This document shows positions 34,949-44,458 of a stretch of 64,000 bases of DNA, in pieces; within the stretch, counting starts at the first letter, position 1; the number at the start of each line of letters is the position of its first letter. The translations under genes and the position numbers were made by a program. The stretch is from NCBI GenBank assembly GCA_963754535.1, contig CAVWGG010000040.1, forward strand, positions 1 through 64,000, read 5' to 3'. Origin of the DNA: RPQJ01 sp963754535. GTDB taxonomy: Bacteria > Pseudomonadota > Gammaproteobacteria > Steroidobacterales > Steroidobacteraceae. The notes below the pieces were generated by a model. It saw only the letters and a program-made list of their open reading frames with translations, searched no databases and had not been told where the DNA came from.

Positions 34949-35533
34949 TCAACCTCCGGGGCCGCGCCAGAGATCAAACCGCTCCAGCACCCCGTCGCGC
35001 GTCCGCACGATGTGCGCGCTGGGAGTATCCCGCAGGAACTGTAGCTGATCGCGGGTGATTGGTGCCGTCAGCGGCAGTGCGCTGCGTGAGGGGACCGGAA
35101 TCGGCGGCTCGTTGACGCCGATCGAGCGGAACCCTTCTGGCATCGCCTGCAGCGGCAGCGTACGGTCGTCCGCAATCAATTCGTAGCGGCTGTCGCTTTC
35201 CACGATCGCACGCTTGTCCAGCGTCGACCAGGCGTAACCCACGAGGTGCATGGCATGCCGGCCGGACGTGTTGACGTCCACAGCCGTGAGTGTGACGTAG
35301 TCGCGCGCGTTCACGCCCAGTTCGGGGCGGTCGCACGCGAAGACCATGGACTCGCCGGCAATCGTGATCGTCGCGGCAGTGCGTTCGTCGAGGTATTCGC
35401 GTGGGCCGGCCTGTTGCTCGCTTGCGCAGCCCGCCATGAGGGTCGCCGCGAACAATGCCCCCATTGCCAGTGCAATCGAGACGGACCTGCGGGTTCGTGT
35501 CCCGTCGTCGCGGGAATGGCCCCTAGAAGTCAT
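34949..35533 (-). CDS. Lipoprotein of unknown function
   Basis: A 194-residue protein with a lipobox (ATLMAGCAS, Cys near residue 33) after a hydrophobic stretch, then a mature domain with one further cysteine (VFACDRPE) and no family I recognise. Its ATG (35533) overlaps the end of the SPOR-barrel gene by 11 bases on the same strand, so it belongs to the multihaem cytochrome operon and may be an outer-membrane accessory of the barrel. Confidence 0.75.
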   Translation of the reverse strand: MTSRGHSRDDGTRTRRSVSIALAMGALFAATLMAGCASEQQAGPREYLDERTAATITIAGESMVFACDRPELGVNARDYVTLTAVDVNTSGRHAMHLVGYAWSTLDKRAIVESDSRYELIADDRTLPLQAMPEGFRSIGVNEPPIPVPSRSALPLTAPITRDQLQFLRDTPSAHIVRTRDGVLERFDLWRGPGG

Positions 35534-37901
35534 ACCGATAGCCAAGGCTGAAATAGTAGCGGGACGTGTCTTCGGAGATCGTGCCCATGTCGCGCGACCC
35601 TATTTCGGCCCCGCCTTCCACTTCGAACGTCAGGTGCTTGCCGCGCATTTCCGCCCGCAGTGCGGGTGAATATACCAGCGACGACGAACGGTCGCTCTCG
35701 AGCTGGCGTTGATCCAGGCGCAGCCGGGGGCCCACGCGCCAGCGTTCGCCGACCGGCAACTGGGTGCCGATGCCGAGCGAAAGCATCTGCGCGCTATCGC
35801 CCGTCTGGTACTGCAGGCCCAGTGACGTGACGTCGCCGCGGCCGAACAATCCGTAGCCCAGGACCTGCGTCGAAACTGCGGTGTCCGTACCCGACGACGA
35901 CGTCGCGGCCACGCCGCCCGATTCGGGCGTCGAGCCGAGCGTCATGGTCGAGGCATCGAGCGACCACTGCCAGCGTTCGCCGAAAGGTCGCGAGACGCCC
36001 ACTGAATACATCTTCGACTCGGAGGTGCGGTCGAGCGCGAATTGCTCGATCTGCTCGGGCGTGTACAGGCCGAACAGTTCATCGAACCTGCGCACGGGCT
36101 GCCCAATCATGGCGTTGCGCGTCGACAGGCCAGGGCTCTTGCGGTGATCGACGTTCAGGTTCAGCGTCCAGCGCGCGGGCAACGCGAACGTGCCCAGCAG
36201 CAGCATGGTATTGAGCGTGCTGTAGTGGACGTCGAAATCCGCGAGCCCGACCACGGTGATGCCGGGCCGGAAGTAACGCACTTCGGTGCCGACCGCCTGC
36301 CGGTCGGTCACACCGGAAAGCTGCTGGTCGACGGCATAAAACGAGAGATCCCAGGCGTTCGCGAGCGTGCCGATGTCGGCCGAGACGCCAACGAACTTGC
36401 GCTCGCTGTCCGGCCCTGCGCGTGTCGAATCCACCGGAAAGCCGAAGAAGCCGTTGACGCGGAGCCGGGGCCAGAGCTGATACCCCGCCTGCATCCCGTC
36501 GAACGTCCCCATCAGGCCAGCCGAGCCGCCGGCCTGCCGGCCGAGGCGGGCGTACCAGCCTGCAACGCGGTCGGCGAACTCGGCAAACAGCAACGAAACG
36601 CGGGACTGGCTTCCCGGTCCGTCGGCGAGCATGTCATAGCCGTAACCTGCGCTCGCACGCGTTGTGAAGTCGAAGCGCTCACCGTGGCGGCGCGCGACGA
36701 GACTCACGTCGGTGAGCAAGGCGTCCTGCGTCGTCAGGTCGCTGCTGGCGAGGCCGCTCTCGATGTGGCTCTGGTCCTGGCGATAAATCTGCGAAAAGCC
36801 GCCGTAGACCCGCCACGGGGATTCGTCCCCGTCGCTGCCCGTCGATCCCTCGCGACCAGGACGGGTGGCCCACGCCAGTGTCTGCAGTCGCTTGCGCACG
36901 CGCGTGGAGCCTTCGCCCGTCGGATAGCGTTGCAGGTAGTCCTCGTACTCGGCCTTGGCGTGAGCGACCTGGCCGCTGCGTTCCCGCGCAAGCGCGAGCA
37001 TCTCCTGGGCTTCGGCCCGCTGCGGAAACTCGGGTTGCTGCGTGAGTTGCGTCAGCAGCGGGATCGCCGTGGCGTAGTTCTTGTGGCGGAAGGCGTCCTT
37101 GGCCTGGGCCAGGGTCTGCTTGATTTCATCCGGCGTCATCGACGCATTGACCTGAGGGGCCGTCGACCGCACTGTCGCCACGCCCGCCGGAGTGCCGATC
37201 TCATTCAGCGTATCGTCATCCGAGATCGCCACCCATGCCTTCGGGAATTCGCCGCGTGAATTGGCGAGTGCCTGCTTGGCGGCCGCCTCGTTGACGAAAG
37301 GCCCGGCCCGCAGGCGGTACCAGCGTTGCTCGTCGACCACCGTCTCGGACACGTAGGTTCGCGTGCCCACGGTCTTCGCGGCAGCCGCGAGTGCCTCGGG
37401 CGTGAAGGGGGCGGTCGACGAGGCCAGGTTCACGGCGTACGTGGAGACGCCCTGGGGCATCTCCTTCACCGTCACTTGCGGTGTCTCGGTGCGCAGCAAC
37501 CTGACTCGCAACAGGCGTCCGTCGATCGAAGGCGTCAGCACGAAGGTCTCGGACTTCGACCAGCCGATCCGGACCTCGACATCCGAGCCGTACGGCCGCA
37601 CGACGTCGACCGAGCGTACGTAGCCCGCCGCGCCCGCCAGCAGCGGCTGCGGCTCGGAGGCGGTTGTCCGGCCACAATCCGGGCCCGCCGAGAAGCGCAC
37701 CTGCAATGCTTCGCCGTCCGTGGCCGGCGTGTGCGACATGTAACGCATCGAACAGCTGAAGAGCAGCGTGACGGACACATAGCCCCGCTGCTCGCTCGCG
37801 ACGACGTCCTCGATGATGCGGCCCTGCGCCCAGAGCGGTGTGGCCGCCAGGTTGCAGAGGATGGCGCTTGCGGCCAGCAGGATTCGAAGTCCGTAACGCA
37901 T
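35523..37901 (-). CDS. SPOR-TPR-beta-barrel outer-membrane protein
   Basis: A 792-residue protein. A signal peptide (to PLWAQG) precedes an AMIN-like beta domain (about 25-130), a SPOR domain (YAVNLASSTAPF then RWYRLRAGPFVNEAAAKQALA, about 160-240) and two TPR-like helical pairs (about 280-350). About 430 C-terminal residues are alternating beta strands ending in YFSLGYRYDF, the terminal Phe typical of outer-membrane barrels. SPOR domains bind peptidoglycan. Its ATG shares a base with the stop of the 42-haem cytochrome (TGATG), so the two are coupled. It may be the barrel through which, or on which, the cytochromes pass electrons; that is inference. Confidence 0.8.
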   Translation of the reverse strand: MRYGLRILLAASAILCNLAATPLWAQGRIIEDVVASEQRGYVSVTLLFSCSMRYMSHTPATDGEALQVRFSAGPDCGRTTASEPQPLLAGAAGYVRSVDVVRPYGSDVEVRIGWSKSETFVLTPSIDGRLLRVRLLRTETPQVTVKEMPQGVSTYAVNLASSTAPFTPEALAAAAKTVGTRTYVSETVVDEQRWYRLRAGPFVNEAAAKQALANSRGEFPKAWVAISDDDTLNEIGTPAGVATVRSTAPQVNASMTPDEIKQTLAQAKDAFRHKNYATAIPLLTQLTQQPEFPQRAEAQEMLALARERSGQVAHAKAEYEDYLQRYPTGEGSTRVRKRLQTLAWATRPGREGSTGSDGDESPWRVYGGFSQIYRQDQSHIESGLASSDLTTQDALLTDVSLVARRHGERFDFTTRASAGYGYDMLADGPGSQSRVSLLFAEFADRVAGWYARLGRQAGGSAGLMGTFDGMQAGYQLWPRLRVNGFFGFPVDSTRAGPDSERKFVGVSADIGTLANAWDLSFYAVDQQLSGVTDRQAVGTEVRYFRPGITVVGLADFDVHYSTLNTMLLLGTFALPARWTLNLNVDHRKSPGLSTRNAMIGQPVRRFDELFGLYTPEQIEQFALDRTSESKMYSVGVSRPFGERWQWSLDASTMTLGSTPESGGVAATSSSGTDTAVSTQVLGYGLFGRGDVTSLGLQYQTGDSAQMLSLGIGTQLPVGERWRVGPRLRLDQRQLESDRSSSLVYSPALRAEMRGKHLTFEVEGGAEIGSRDMGTISEDTSRYYFSLGYRYDF

Positions 37902-40900
37902 CAGTCGAACTTCGTGTCCGTGATGCGATGTTCCGGACCGGCGCGGCTCTTCAGGATCTTCGTGAGCGTGGAGTCCGTATACGTGTGGCACGCGCCCGAG
38001 CAGTTGCGCAATTCGCTGACCGTGTACTTCACGTTGCCATACTTGGTGTGAGGATCGGGCTTGAACTTGCTGGAATGGCAACCGGCGCAGTCGGGCTTGT
38101 AGGCCGGCGCGCGCCAGGTGGCGGCGTCCGTGTTGGTCGTGTGGCAGCTCTTGCAGGTCAGCGTCACGCGGTGATCGCCCGGGTAGCCTCCACCCACGCG
38201 GTGCTTGAACGTGTTCGGCGTCCAGGCTGCGGCGGTGTGGCACTGGTTGCAGTCGAAGTTGTTGACGGGGAAGGCCATGTGGCCGGTCGACGGGCCCGTC
38301 GCGCTGGTGCCGTTGTGGCAGCCCTTGCAGTTCGTGATGTTGGTGTGGTCCACCTTCGCCGGCGTCCAGGCGAGGGTCGAGTGACAACTGCCGCATTCGG
38401 CGGTCGTCGGCAGGTGCGACGTGGGCTTGCCGGCCGCCTTCACGCCGTCGTGACAGCTGGAACACGTGCCGGTGACGTGCGCGTGATCGACCCGGATCGT
38501 CGGCTTCCACGCCGTCGACTTGTGGCAACTGTCGCACGCGTTGTCGCTGGCGATGTGGCCCGTGTTCTTGCCGGTCGCAAGCGTGCCGTTGTGGCACGAG
38601 AAGCACGCGCCGATGACCTGCGTGTGGTCCACCTTCGCCGCGGGCTTCCAGCCTGTGGGGGTGTGGCAGGACTCGCAGGTATTGCTCGTCTGCAGGTGAT
38701 TGGTGTTCTTGCCCGTCGCGTTCACGCCGTTGTGGCAACTGAAGCAGTTGCTGGTGACCCCGTCGTGGCTGAACCCGGTGGCCGGCTTCCACGCCGCGGT
38801 GCTGTGGCACATGCCGCACTCGGACGTCGTGGCGACGTGCGTCGCTGGCTTGCCCGTTGCCTTGACGTTGTTGTGGCAACTCGAGCACGAGCCCTGCACC
38901 TGCGTGTGATCGACGCGGGTTGCGGGTTTCCAGGTCGTCACGGCGTGGCAGGCTTCGCAGGTCGACGACGTGAACAGGTGCGTCGCGTTCTTGCCGGGCG
39001 CCTTGATCCCATCATGGCAGCTGGCACAGCCGCTGGTGATGCCGGCGTGCGAGAACGTTGCCGGTTTCCACGCGAGGGTGGCGTGGCACGTGCTGCACTC
39101 GCCGCTGGTCGGAATGTGGTTCACGCCCTTGCCGGTCGCCTTGGTGCCATCGTGGCAACTGGCACAGGTTCCCGTCACCTGGGTGTGGTCGACGCGAGTT
39201 GCCGGCTTCCACATCGCCACGGCATGGCAGGACTCGCACGTGTTGCTGCTGGCGATGTGCGCCGTCGGCCTGCCCTGTGCCTTGACACCGTCGTGGCAGC
39301 TTGCGCAGTTGTTCGTGATGCCGGTGTGGTCGAAGCGCGCCGGCTTCCAGGCCAGCGGCGAATGGCAGTTATCGCAGGAGTTGTCGCTCGGGATGTGAGC
39401 GGGCGGCTTGCCGCTGGCCTTGGTGCCATCGTGGCAGGAGAAGCACGCGCCGCTGACCTGCGTGTGATCCACGCGGGTGACGGGCTTCCATGCGAGCGTG
39501 GCGTGGCAGGCGGCGCAGGTCGCGCTGGAGGCGATATGACCCGCGTTCTTGCCGGTGGCCGTCGTGCCGTTGTGGCACGAGGCACAGCTGCCGCTCACCT
39601 GCGTGTGGTCGACCTGTGCGACCGGGCGCCACGAGAACGTCGCGTGGCACGCACCACAGGACGGACTCGAGAGGATGTGGGTCGCGCTCTTGCCCGTGGC
39701 GCGGGTGCCGTCATGGCAGGCCGAGCACGCCTCGGTCAGGCCGGTGTGCGAGAAGTTGGCAGGTTTCCACTGGACCGTCGCGTGGCAACTGTCGCAGGCA
39801 TTGTCGGACAGGATGTGCGTCGCGTTCTTGCCCGTCGCAACGGTGCCGTCGTGACAGGAGACGCAGCTGCCCAGCACCTGGGCATGATCGACACGTGAGG
39901 CCGGTTGCCAGGCCGCGATGACGTGACACGACTCGCACGTCGTCGACGTCTTGATGTGAGTCGTGTTCTTGCCAGTGGCGCGGGCGCCGTCGTGACACGA
40001 GGCGCAATTCGTTGCGATCCCGGTGTGGTCGAACTTGGCGGGAGTCCAGGCGCTCGTCGCGTGGCAGCTGTCGCATTCCGCCGTAGTCGGAATGTGATTG
40101 GCCGGTTGTCCCTTGGCCGCGAGTCCGTTGTGGCAGGTCGAGCAGCTGCCCAGCACATTGGCGTGATCCACACGCGTGGTCGGCTGCCAGGCCGTCGTCG
40201 AATGACACGCCGCGCAGGTGGTCGTCGCCTTGATGTGACGCGGGCCGATGCCGGTGGCCCGCGCCCCGTCGTGGCAGCTCACGCAGCCGTCGACGATGCC
40301 GTCGTGGGCAAAGTTGGCGGGCTTCCATGCCACCGTCACGTGGCAGGTGTCGCAGGCGGCCGTCGTCGGCACGTGCAGCGCATGCTTGCCCGTCGTCGAC
40401 CGGCCGTCATGGCACGACGCGCAGGTGCCGCTGACCTGCGTGTGGTCCATGCGGGTGAGCGGGGCCCAGCCAGCGATCGAGTGGCACGACTCGCAGCTGC
40501 TCGTCGTCTGGAAATGAGTGGCCTGCTTTCCCGTTGCCTTGACGCCGTCGTGGCAGGACACGCAATTGCCGGTGATGCCGGAGTGGTCGTACTTGGCCGG
40601 GCTCCACGCGGTGCTGCTGTGGCAACTCGAACAGTCCTGGCTGGTCGCGACATGGCCCGGCGGCTTGCCCAGCGCCTGCACTCCGTTGTGGCAAGTCGCG
40701 CAATCGCCGCGGGCTTCCAGGTGATCGAATCGACTCGCGGGCATCCACGCCGACGTGGTGTGGCACGCGCCGCACACGTCGGTGGAGGCCACGTGAGTCG
40801 ACGGCTTGGGCGTCGCGCCGATGCGCGATCCCTGCGCATGGCAGGCGGCGCACACCCGCGGGGTGCCGGCGAACACCGCGTCCACGTGGCAGCTCTCGCA

Positions 40901-41044
40901 GGCCTGCAGGCGGTGCGCGCCAGTAAGCTCGAACCCCGTGGTCAGGTGGTCGAAGTTGCGCCCGGTCACCTGGGCTGACGCGGTCCCCCCGGCCAGGAGC
41001 AGCAGCAAGGGCAGCAGTGCACGGCGGATCCATTGCAGGGTCAT
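37901..41044 (-). CDS. Giant multihaem c-type cytochrome (41 CxxCH + 1 CxxxCH)
   Basis: A 1047-residue secreted protein (signal peptide to GGTASAQ). I count 41 CxxCH motifs and one CxxxCH (NCSGACH) near the C-terminus. Haems 3 to 38 form 18 tandem units of about 47 residues, each with two CxxCH and two extra His, one in a DH(T/A) motif and one in an xH(I/V/L) motif, which could give bis-His ligation of both haems. The first unit (FDHLTTGFELTGAH) resembles the neighbouring 21-haem protein instead. The C-terminal 120 residues are non-repetitive. It probably conducts electrons in the periplasm or outside the cell. It lies 13 bases after the 21-haem gene. Confidence 0.93.
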   Translation of the reverse strand: MTLQWIRRALLPLLLLLAGGTASAQVTGRNFDHLTTGFELTGAHRLQACESCHVDAVFAGTPRVCAACHAQGSRIGATPKPSTHVASTDVCGACHTTSAWMPASRFDHLEARGDCATCHNGVQALGKPPGHVATSQDCSSCHSSTAWSPAKYDHSGITGNCVSCHDGVKATGKQATHFQTTSSCESCHSIAGWAPLTRMDHTQVSGTCASCHDGRSTTGKHALHVPTTAACDTCHVTVAWKPANFAHDGIVDGCVSCHDGARATGIGPRHIKATTTCAACHSTTAWQPTTRVDHANVLGSCSTCHNGLAAKGQPANHIPTTAECDSCHATSAWTPAKFDHTGIATNCASCHDGARATGKNTTHIKTSTTCESCHVIAAWQPASRVDHAQVLGSCVSCHDGTVATGKNATHILSDNACDSCHATVQWKPANFSHTGLTEACSACHDGTRATGKSATHILSSPSCGACHATFSWRPVAQVDHTQVSGSCASCHNGTTATGKNAGHIASSATCAACHATLAWKPVTRVDHTQVSGACFSCHDGTKASGKPPAHIPSDNSCDNCHSPLAWKPARFDHTGITNNCASCHDGVKAQGRPTAHIASSNTCESCHAVAMWKPATRVDHTQVTGTCASCHDGTKATGKGVNHIPTSGECSTCHATLAWKPATFSHAGITSGCASCHDGIKAPGKNATHLFTSSTCEACHAVTTWKPATRVDHTQVQGSCSSCHNNVKATGKPATHVATTSECGMCHSTAAWKPATGFSHDGVTSNCFSCHNGVNATGKNTNHLQTSNTCESCHTPTGWKPAAKVDHTQVIGACFSCHNGTLATGKNTGHIASDNACDSCHKSTAWKPTIRVDHAHVTGTCSSCHDGVKAAGKPTSHLPTTAECGSCHSTLAWTPAKVDHTNITNCKGCHNGTSATGPSTGHMAFPVNNFDCNQCHTAAAWTPNTFKHRVGGGYPGDHRVTLTCKSCHTTNTDAATWRAPAYKPDCAGCHSSKFKPDPHTKYGNVKYTVSELRNCSGACHTYTDSTLTKILKSRAGPEHRITDTKFD
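37984..40870 (-). repeat. Tandem coding repeats of about 141 bases, paired into about 282
   Basis: The central part of the giant cytochrome gene is a string of about 141-base units coding for the 47-residue two-haem repeat. Neighbouring units mostly alternate between a V type (RVDHTQVxG) and an F type (FxHxGIxxN), so the higher-order unit is about 282 bases and four haems. The alternation slips twice, at haems 19/21 and 33/35, where two V types follow each other. Confidence 0.75.
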
Positions 41045-41057
41045 CGTTGCCTCTCCC

Positions 41058-42624
41058 TCACTGCAGCCGCGCGGCTTTGAAAGTCGTGGTTACGTGGCAG
41101 CGCTGGCATTGGCGGCCAAATTGACCGAGGTGCACATCGTCTTCGGCATGGCATGCCCCGCAATCCTGCGACAGCTTCGCCACGTCCGGAGGCCGCTTGT
41201 GACAGCCTTCGCAGGCCACCTTGGAGTGCGCGCCGGTCAGGGCGAATTTAGTGGCCTTGCCATGATCGAACTGCCACAGGTTCCAGCCGTTCACCGAATG
41301 GCATGCCTCGCAGTCCCGGCCGAGTGAGCCCTTATGGCGATCGTCCGCCGCGTGGCAGTCGACGCACGACTGCCGTGCTTCCTTGAACGACGTAGAGCGA
41401 TGACATGCAAAGCAGGGAACGGCGACGTGGAGGCCCACGAGCGGGAACGTCGAAAAATCGTGATCGAACTGCAAATGGCCGCGCCAGGTCTCCACGCCGT
41501 GGCACTGCGCGCAGTCGGTGCCCAGCTTGCCTGCATGCGCGTCATCGCCGCGGTGGCATGCGGCGCACTCCGCGCCGAGTTTCTGGCTGGCGACTACTGC
41601 GGTATGGCAGACGTGGCAGTCCAGCTTCTGGTGTGCGCCGCGCAGTTCGAACTTGCCGTCGCGTGAGTGATCGAAGGTCGATGGTGTCCAGGCGCTCGCG
41701 GCATGGCACTTCTCGCACGCCGCGCCGAAGCGCGTGGCGTGCGGATCGTCACTGCGGTGGCAACCCGCGCAATCCCGGGGCAACGGGTCCTTGAAATTCG
41801 GCGTCTTGTGACAGTTCCTGCAGTCGAGCGAGGAGTGCGCGCCCGTGAGCGCAAATCCCGTGGCCTTCAGGTGGTCGTACTTGGTGCCGGTCCAACCGGT
41901 CGTCTGGTGGCACTCGGCGCACGCGGGGCCGCGCGCGCCGGCGTGGACGTCGTCTGGCGCGTGGCAGGCGACGCACTGGGTCGGGGTGTCCTTGTAGCGG
42001 TTGCCCATGTGGCAGGCAGCGCAGGTCGCTTGCTCATGCTTGCCGGTCAAGCGCGAACCTGGTCTTGGCGTGATCAAACCGCACGCGTGTCCAGCCGCCG
42101 GCCTCGTGGCAGACGGCGCAATCGCGACCCAGCTTGCCCTCGTGCGGTTCTTCCTTCTTGTGACAATCGACGCAGTCCGACGCAGTTTCACGATGCTTGC
42201 GGCCTGCGAGGTGGCAGGCCGTGCACGCGACCGTCGCGTGCGCTCCCTGCAGCGGAAAGTCGGTCTGCGCATGCGGGAACGAAACCGTCTCGAGCTTGAC
42301 GATGTCGGCCTGTCGACCCTTGTGCTCGGTGTGGCAGGCGCCGCACTGGGCGGTTTCCGCCCTGGGCAACCGGCCATGAAATCCCCTGTGTTGGGCAATG
42401 TCGGCAGCGATCGGCTCATGACAGGTGCGGCAAAGCGCCGCCTGCCGCGGACGATCCGCGCGATCGTGGCAACGCGAGCACTCCTGCTCGTACTTCGCGT
42501 GACCTGCGATGACCGGTCCGGGCATCAGCAGCGTCTCGATGTTCGCGGCGTGGGCGTACCAGGGCGACATGGCCAGTACCAGGATCGCGAGCAGGATTCG
42601 GCAGGCGCTGCGCCAGCGGGGCAT
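41058..42624 (-). CDS. 21-haem c-type cytochrome, one frameshift
   Basis: ATG 42624 opens a signal peptide (to WYAHAAN) and six CxxCH motifs before a stop at 42034. The remaining 15 CxxCH motifs lie one frame over, from about 42050 to the stop at 41058. At about 42049 GCGCTTGACC replaces the expected GCGCTGACC, one extra T. The span is 3n+1, so removing that base restores about 521 residues and 21 haems. The repeat is about 65-70 residues with three haems: FDH, then FxLxGAH, CxxCH, CxxCHxxDDxH and CxxCH. It probably relays electrons between the membrane protein and the giant cytochrome. As read it would be truncated. Confidence 0.8.
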
Positions 42625-42642
42625 GCGGGCGACTCCGGCCGG

Positions 42643-43614
42643 TCAGTAGAGGTGTACCGCGACCACATGGACGGTCCCGGCGATGATGAGCATGAAGAAG
42701 AGCGGCATGTGCAGTGCGTGCCACAGCGAGAAGAGCTTCTGGAAGGCGCGGAACTCGAGCACGCGCCGCGCCGCGCCGATGCGATCGTCGATGTAGCGAT
42801 GCGCGATCAGTCGCAGCGATTCGCGGCTCGGGTCGTGTCGACGATCCGCTCCCGCCGCAATCGCCTCACGGACCGCACGTCGCAGTCGGCGACGCGCCAG
42901 GATGGCCCACGATGCGCCCACCAACGGCCGCACCAGCAACGGGGTCGCCGCAAAGCGTCGCTCGATGACGGCCTGTTCCTCGTCGATGCGCCGCGCCAGC
43001 GCCGGCAGGAAAGACACTGCCGACGTCTGCTGCAGCCGGCTCGAGAAATCCTTCAATTCGTCGAGGGTGGCCTCATGGCCATTCAGTTCCAGATGGATGC
43101 GGCGGTAGAAGTAGCGGCCGAACAGGCCGCTGCCGGAGACGATCAGCATGCAGACCAGCGCAACGTTGCTGTTGGTCGCGCCCAGACTGAAGTTCGAGTG
43201 GAACAGGATCAGCGCAGGTCCAAGGATGCCGAGAGTCATGTGCAGCCTGAACCATGCGCGCGTGGACCCGACGTAGCGGGCCCGCGGCATTCGCTTGCGG
43301 ACCGGATAAAGGAGCAGCAGCAACATCAAGCTGCCCCCCGCGATGCCGAGTGCGTAGCCCAGGCCGGACTGCGGCGAGAGGTAGGCGGACGTCGGCAGGT
43401 TGATGCCGAAGGCGGTCGCGGCGAGGACGGCCATGAAGTAGATGCTGGCTGGCGTCACCAACCGGCTGCGCTTCGTCGTGCCAATTTCCGCTCTTGCAGC
43501 CGGAGCGGCAACGTGCGGGCTGGAGGTACCGACGGTTACGGGCGTCGTCATGCGCGGTGCAGCGTCGGTGGCGACACCGTCATAACGCTCGCGGAGAAGG
43601 CGCTGTGCAGTCAT
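42643..43614 (-). CDS. Membrane protein with cytochrome b-like histidines
   Basis: A 323-residue inner-membrane protein with about five helices. Histidines in membrane segments (LHMTLGILGPALILFHSN and FSLWHALHMPLFFMLIIAGTVHVVAVHLY) could bind b haems. A charged helical region (about 150-260) separates the last two segments. No exact family was recognised. It starts two bases after the TPR gene and precedes the two multihaem cytochromes, so a quinone-to-cytochrome electron step is a reasonable guess. Confidence 0.75.
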   Translation of the reverse strand: MTAQRLLRERYDGVATDAAPRMTTPVTVGTSSPHVAAPAARAEIGTTKRSRLVTPASIYFMAVLAATAFGINLPTSAYLSPQSGLGYALGIAGGSLMLLLLLYPVRKRMPRARYVGSTRAWFRLHMTLGILGPALILFHSNFSLGATNSNVALVCMLIVSGSGLFGRYFYRRIHLELNGHEATLDELKDFSSRLQQTSAVSFLPALARRIDEEQAVIERRFAATPLLVRPLVGASWAILARRRLRRAVREAIAAGADRRHDPSRESLRLIAHRYIDDRIGAARRVLEFRAFQKLFSLWHALHMPLFFMLIIAGTVHVVAVHLY

Positions 43615-43616
43615 CG

Positions 43617-44258
43617 TCAGCCCTGGCTGGTGGCAAGCCGTGTCGCTTCGGCGATGTTCGCTTCGATGATGCGAGCGTCGGACGAATTGGCCGGCACCAC
43701 GGCGAGCAGGTTGCGCCACGTGCTGACGGCGTCGCGGTAGCGGTGCTCCTCGTGCTCGAGACTCGCTTTGAGCCACAAGGCCTTGGGATGCCGCGGGTCG
43801 AGTGCGAGCGCCTGCGCCAGCGCAGCCGCGGGCGCTCCCTTGAGGCTCGATCCAGCCGAAGCCAGCGCATCGGCGTAATCGGCCCAGGAATCCGCGTTCA
43901 TGCTGCCCGCGGCCACGGCGCGACGGTAGGCCTCGGCGGCTTCCTTGAATTTTCGCTGGCGTCGCAGTTCGTCCGCCTGCGCGACCACGTCCGGCGACCC
44001 GGTGCGCGACGAAGCGCGCGGCATCGTCCCGGCCGCATTCGTTGCGGGCGCGACGCGCATCTGCAAGGTCGTCGTCACGGCGTCGCCGAGATCGCGTTCT
44101 GCGACACGCGGATGGCCCGCCGGCAGCGATGCCATGGCGGCCGCGGGCGCCAGCGCGTCCGCCGTGCCTTCCGTTCCGAGTGCGGCCATTCCCTTGCCGA
44201 CTATCACTCCCAGTCCAAAACCTGCCAGCGCGACAAGCGCGGCGCCCTTCTTGTTCAT
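43617..44258 (-). CDS. TPR protein, CcmI/NrfG-like
   Basis: A 213-residue protein with one N-terminal membrane helix (AALVALAGFGLGVIVGKGMA), a linker and a C-terminal TPR array (AEAYRRAVAAGSMNADSWADYADALA, then ALDPRHPKALWLKASLEHEEHRYRDAVSTWRNLLAVVPANSSDARIIEANI) that matches the tail of CcmI/CycH, the apocytochrome c chaperone. As the first gene of the multihaem operon it could be a dedicated haem-attachment helper. The helix start MNKKG is preferred over upstream codons. Confidence 0.8.
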   Translation of the reverse strand: MNKKGAALVALAGFGLGVIVGKGMAALGTEGTADALAPAAAMASLPAGHPRVAERDLGDAVTTTLQMRVAPATNAAGTMPRASSRTGSPDVVAQADELRRQRKFKEAAEAYRRAVAAGSMNADSWADYADALASAGSSLKGAPAAALAQALALDPRHPKALWLKASLEHEEHRYRDAVSTWRNLLAVVPANSSDARIIEANIAEATRLATSQG

Positions 44259-44458
44259 TGTCTTCTCCAGCCGGTCGCGGTCGACCAGGTGGAGCGACCA
44301 TAGCGAGGCACGCGGGTGAGCGACACCAACGCACGCCATTGGTTGGTGGTTTCGTGACGCAATCGACACCACGCGGGCGAGCGGGATGCGAATCTCGCTC
44401 AAAGCGCTATCTCTTGCCCACTTTCCCGAAGTCCACCGCACTTACCGGTCACCAGTCG

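Noticed and set aside
37838..39898. A long plus-strand open frame across the giant cytochrome gene (686 codons), and another at 39905-40978
   Set aside because: They are antisense shadows of the multihaem gene: Arg/Val/Ala-rich repeats with the same period and no family character.
37984..40870. Regularly spaced repeats that could suggest a CRISPR or satellite array
   Set aside because: The period (about 141 bases) is a multiple of three, the units are translated without stops, and CxxCH codons recur in each; it is a coding repeat.
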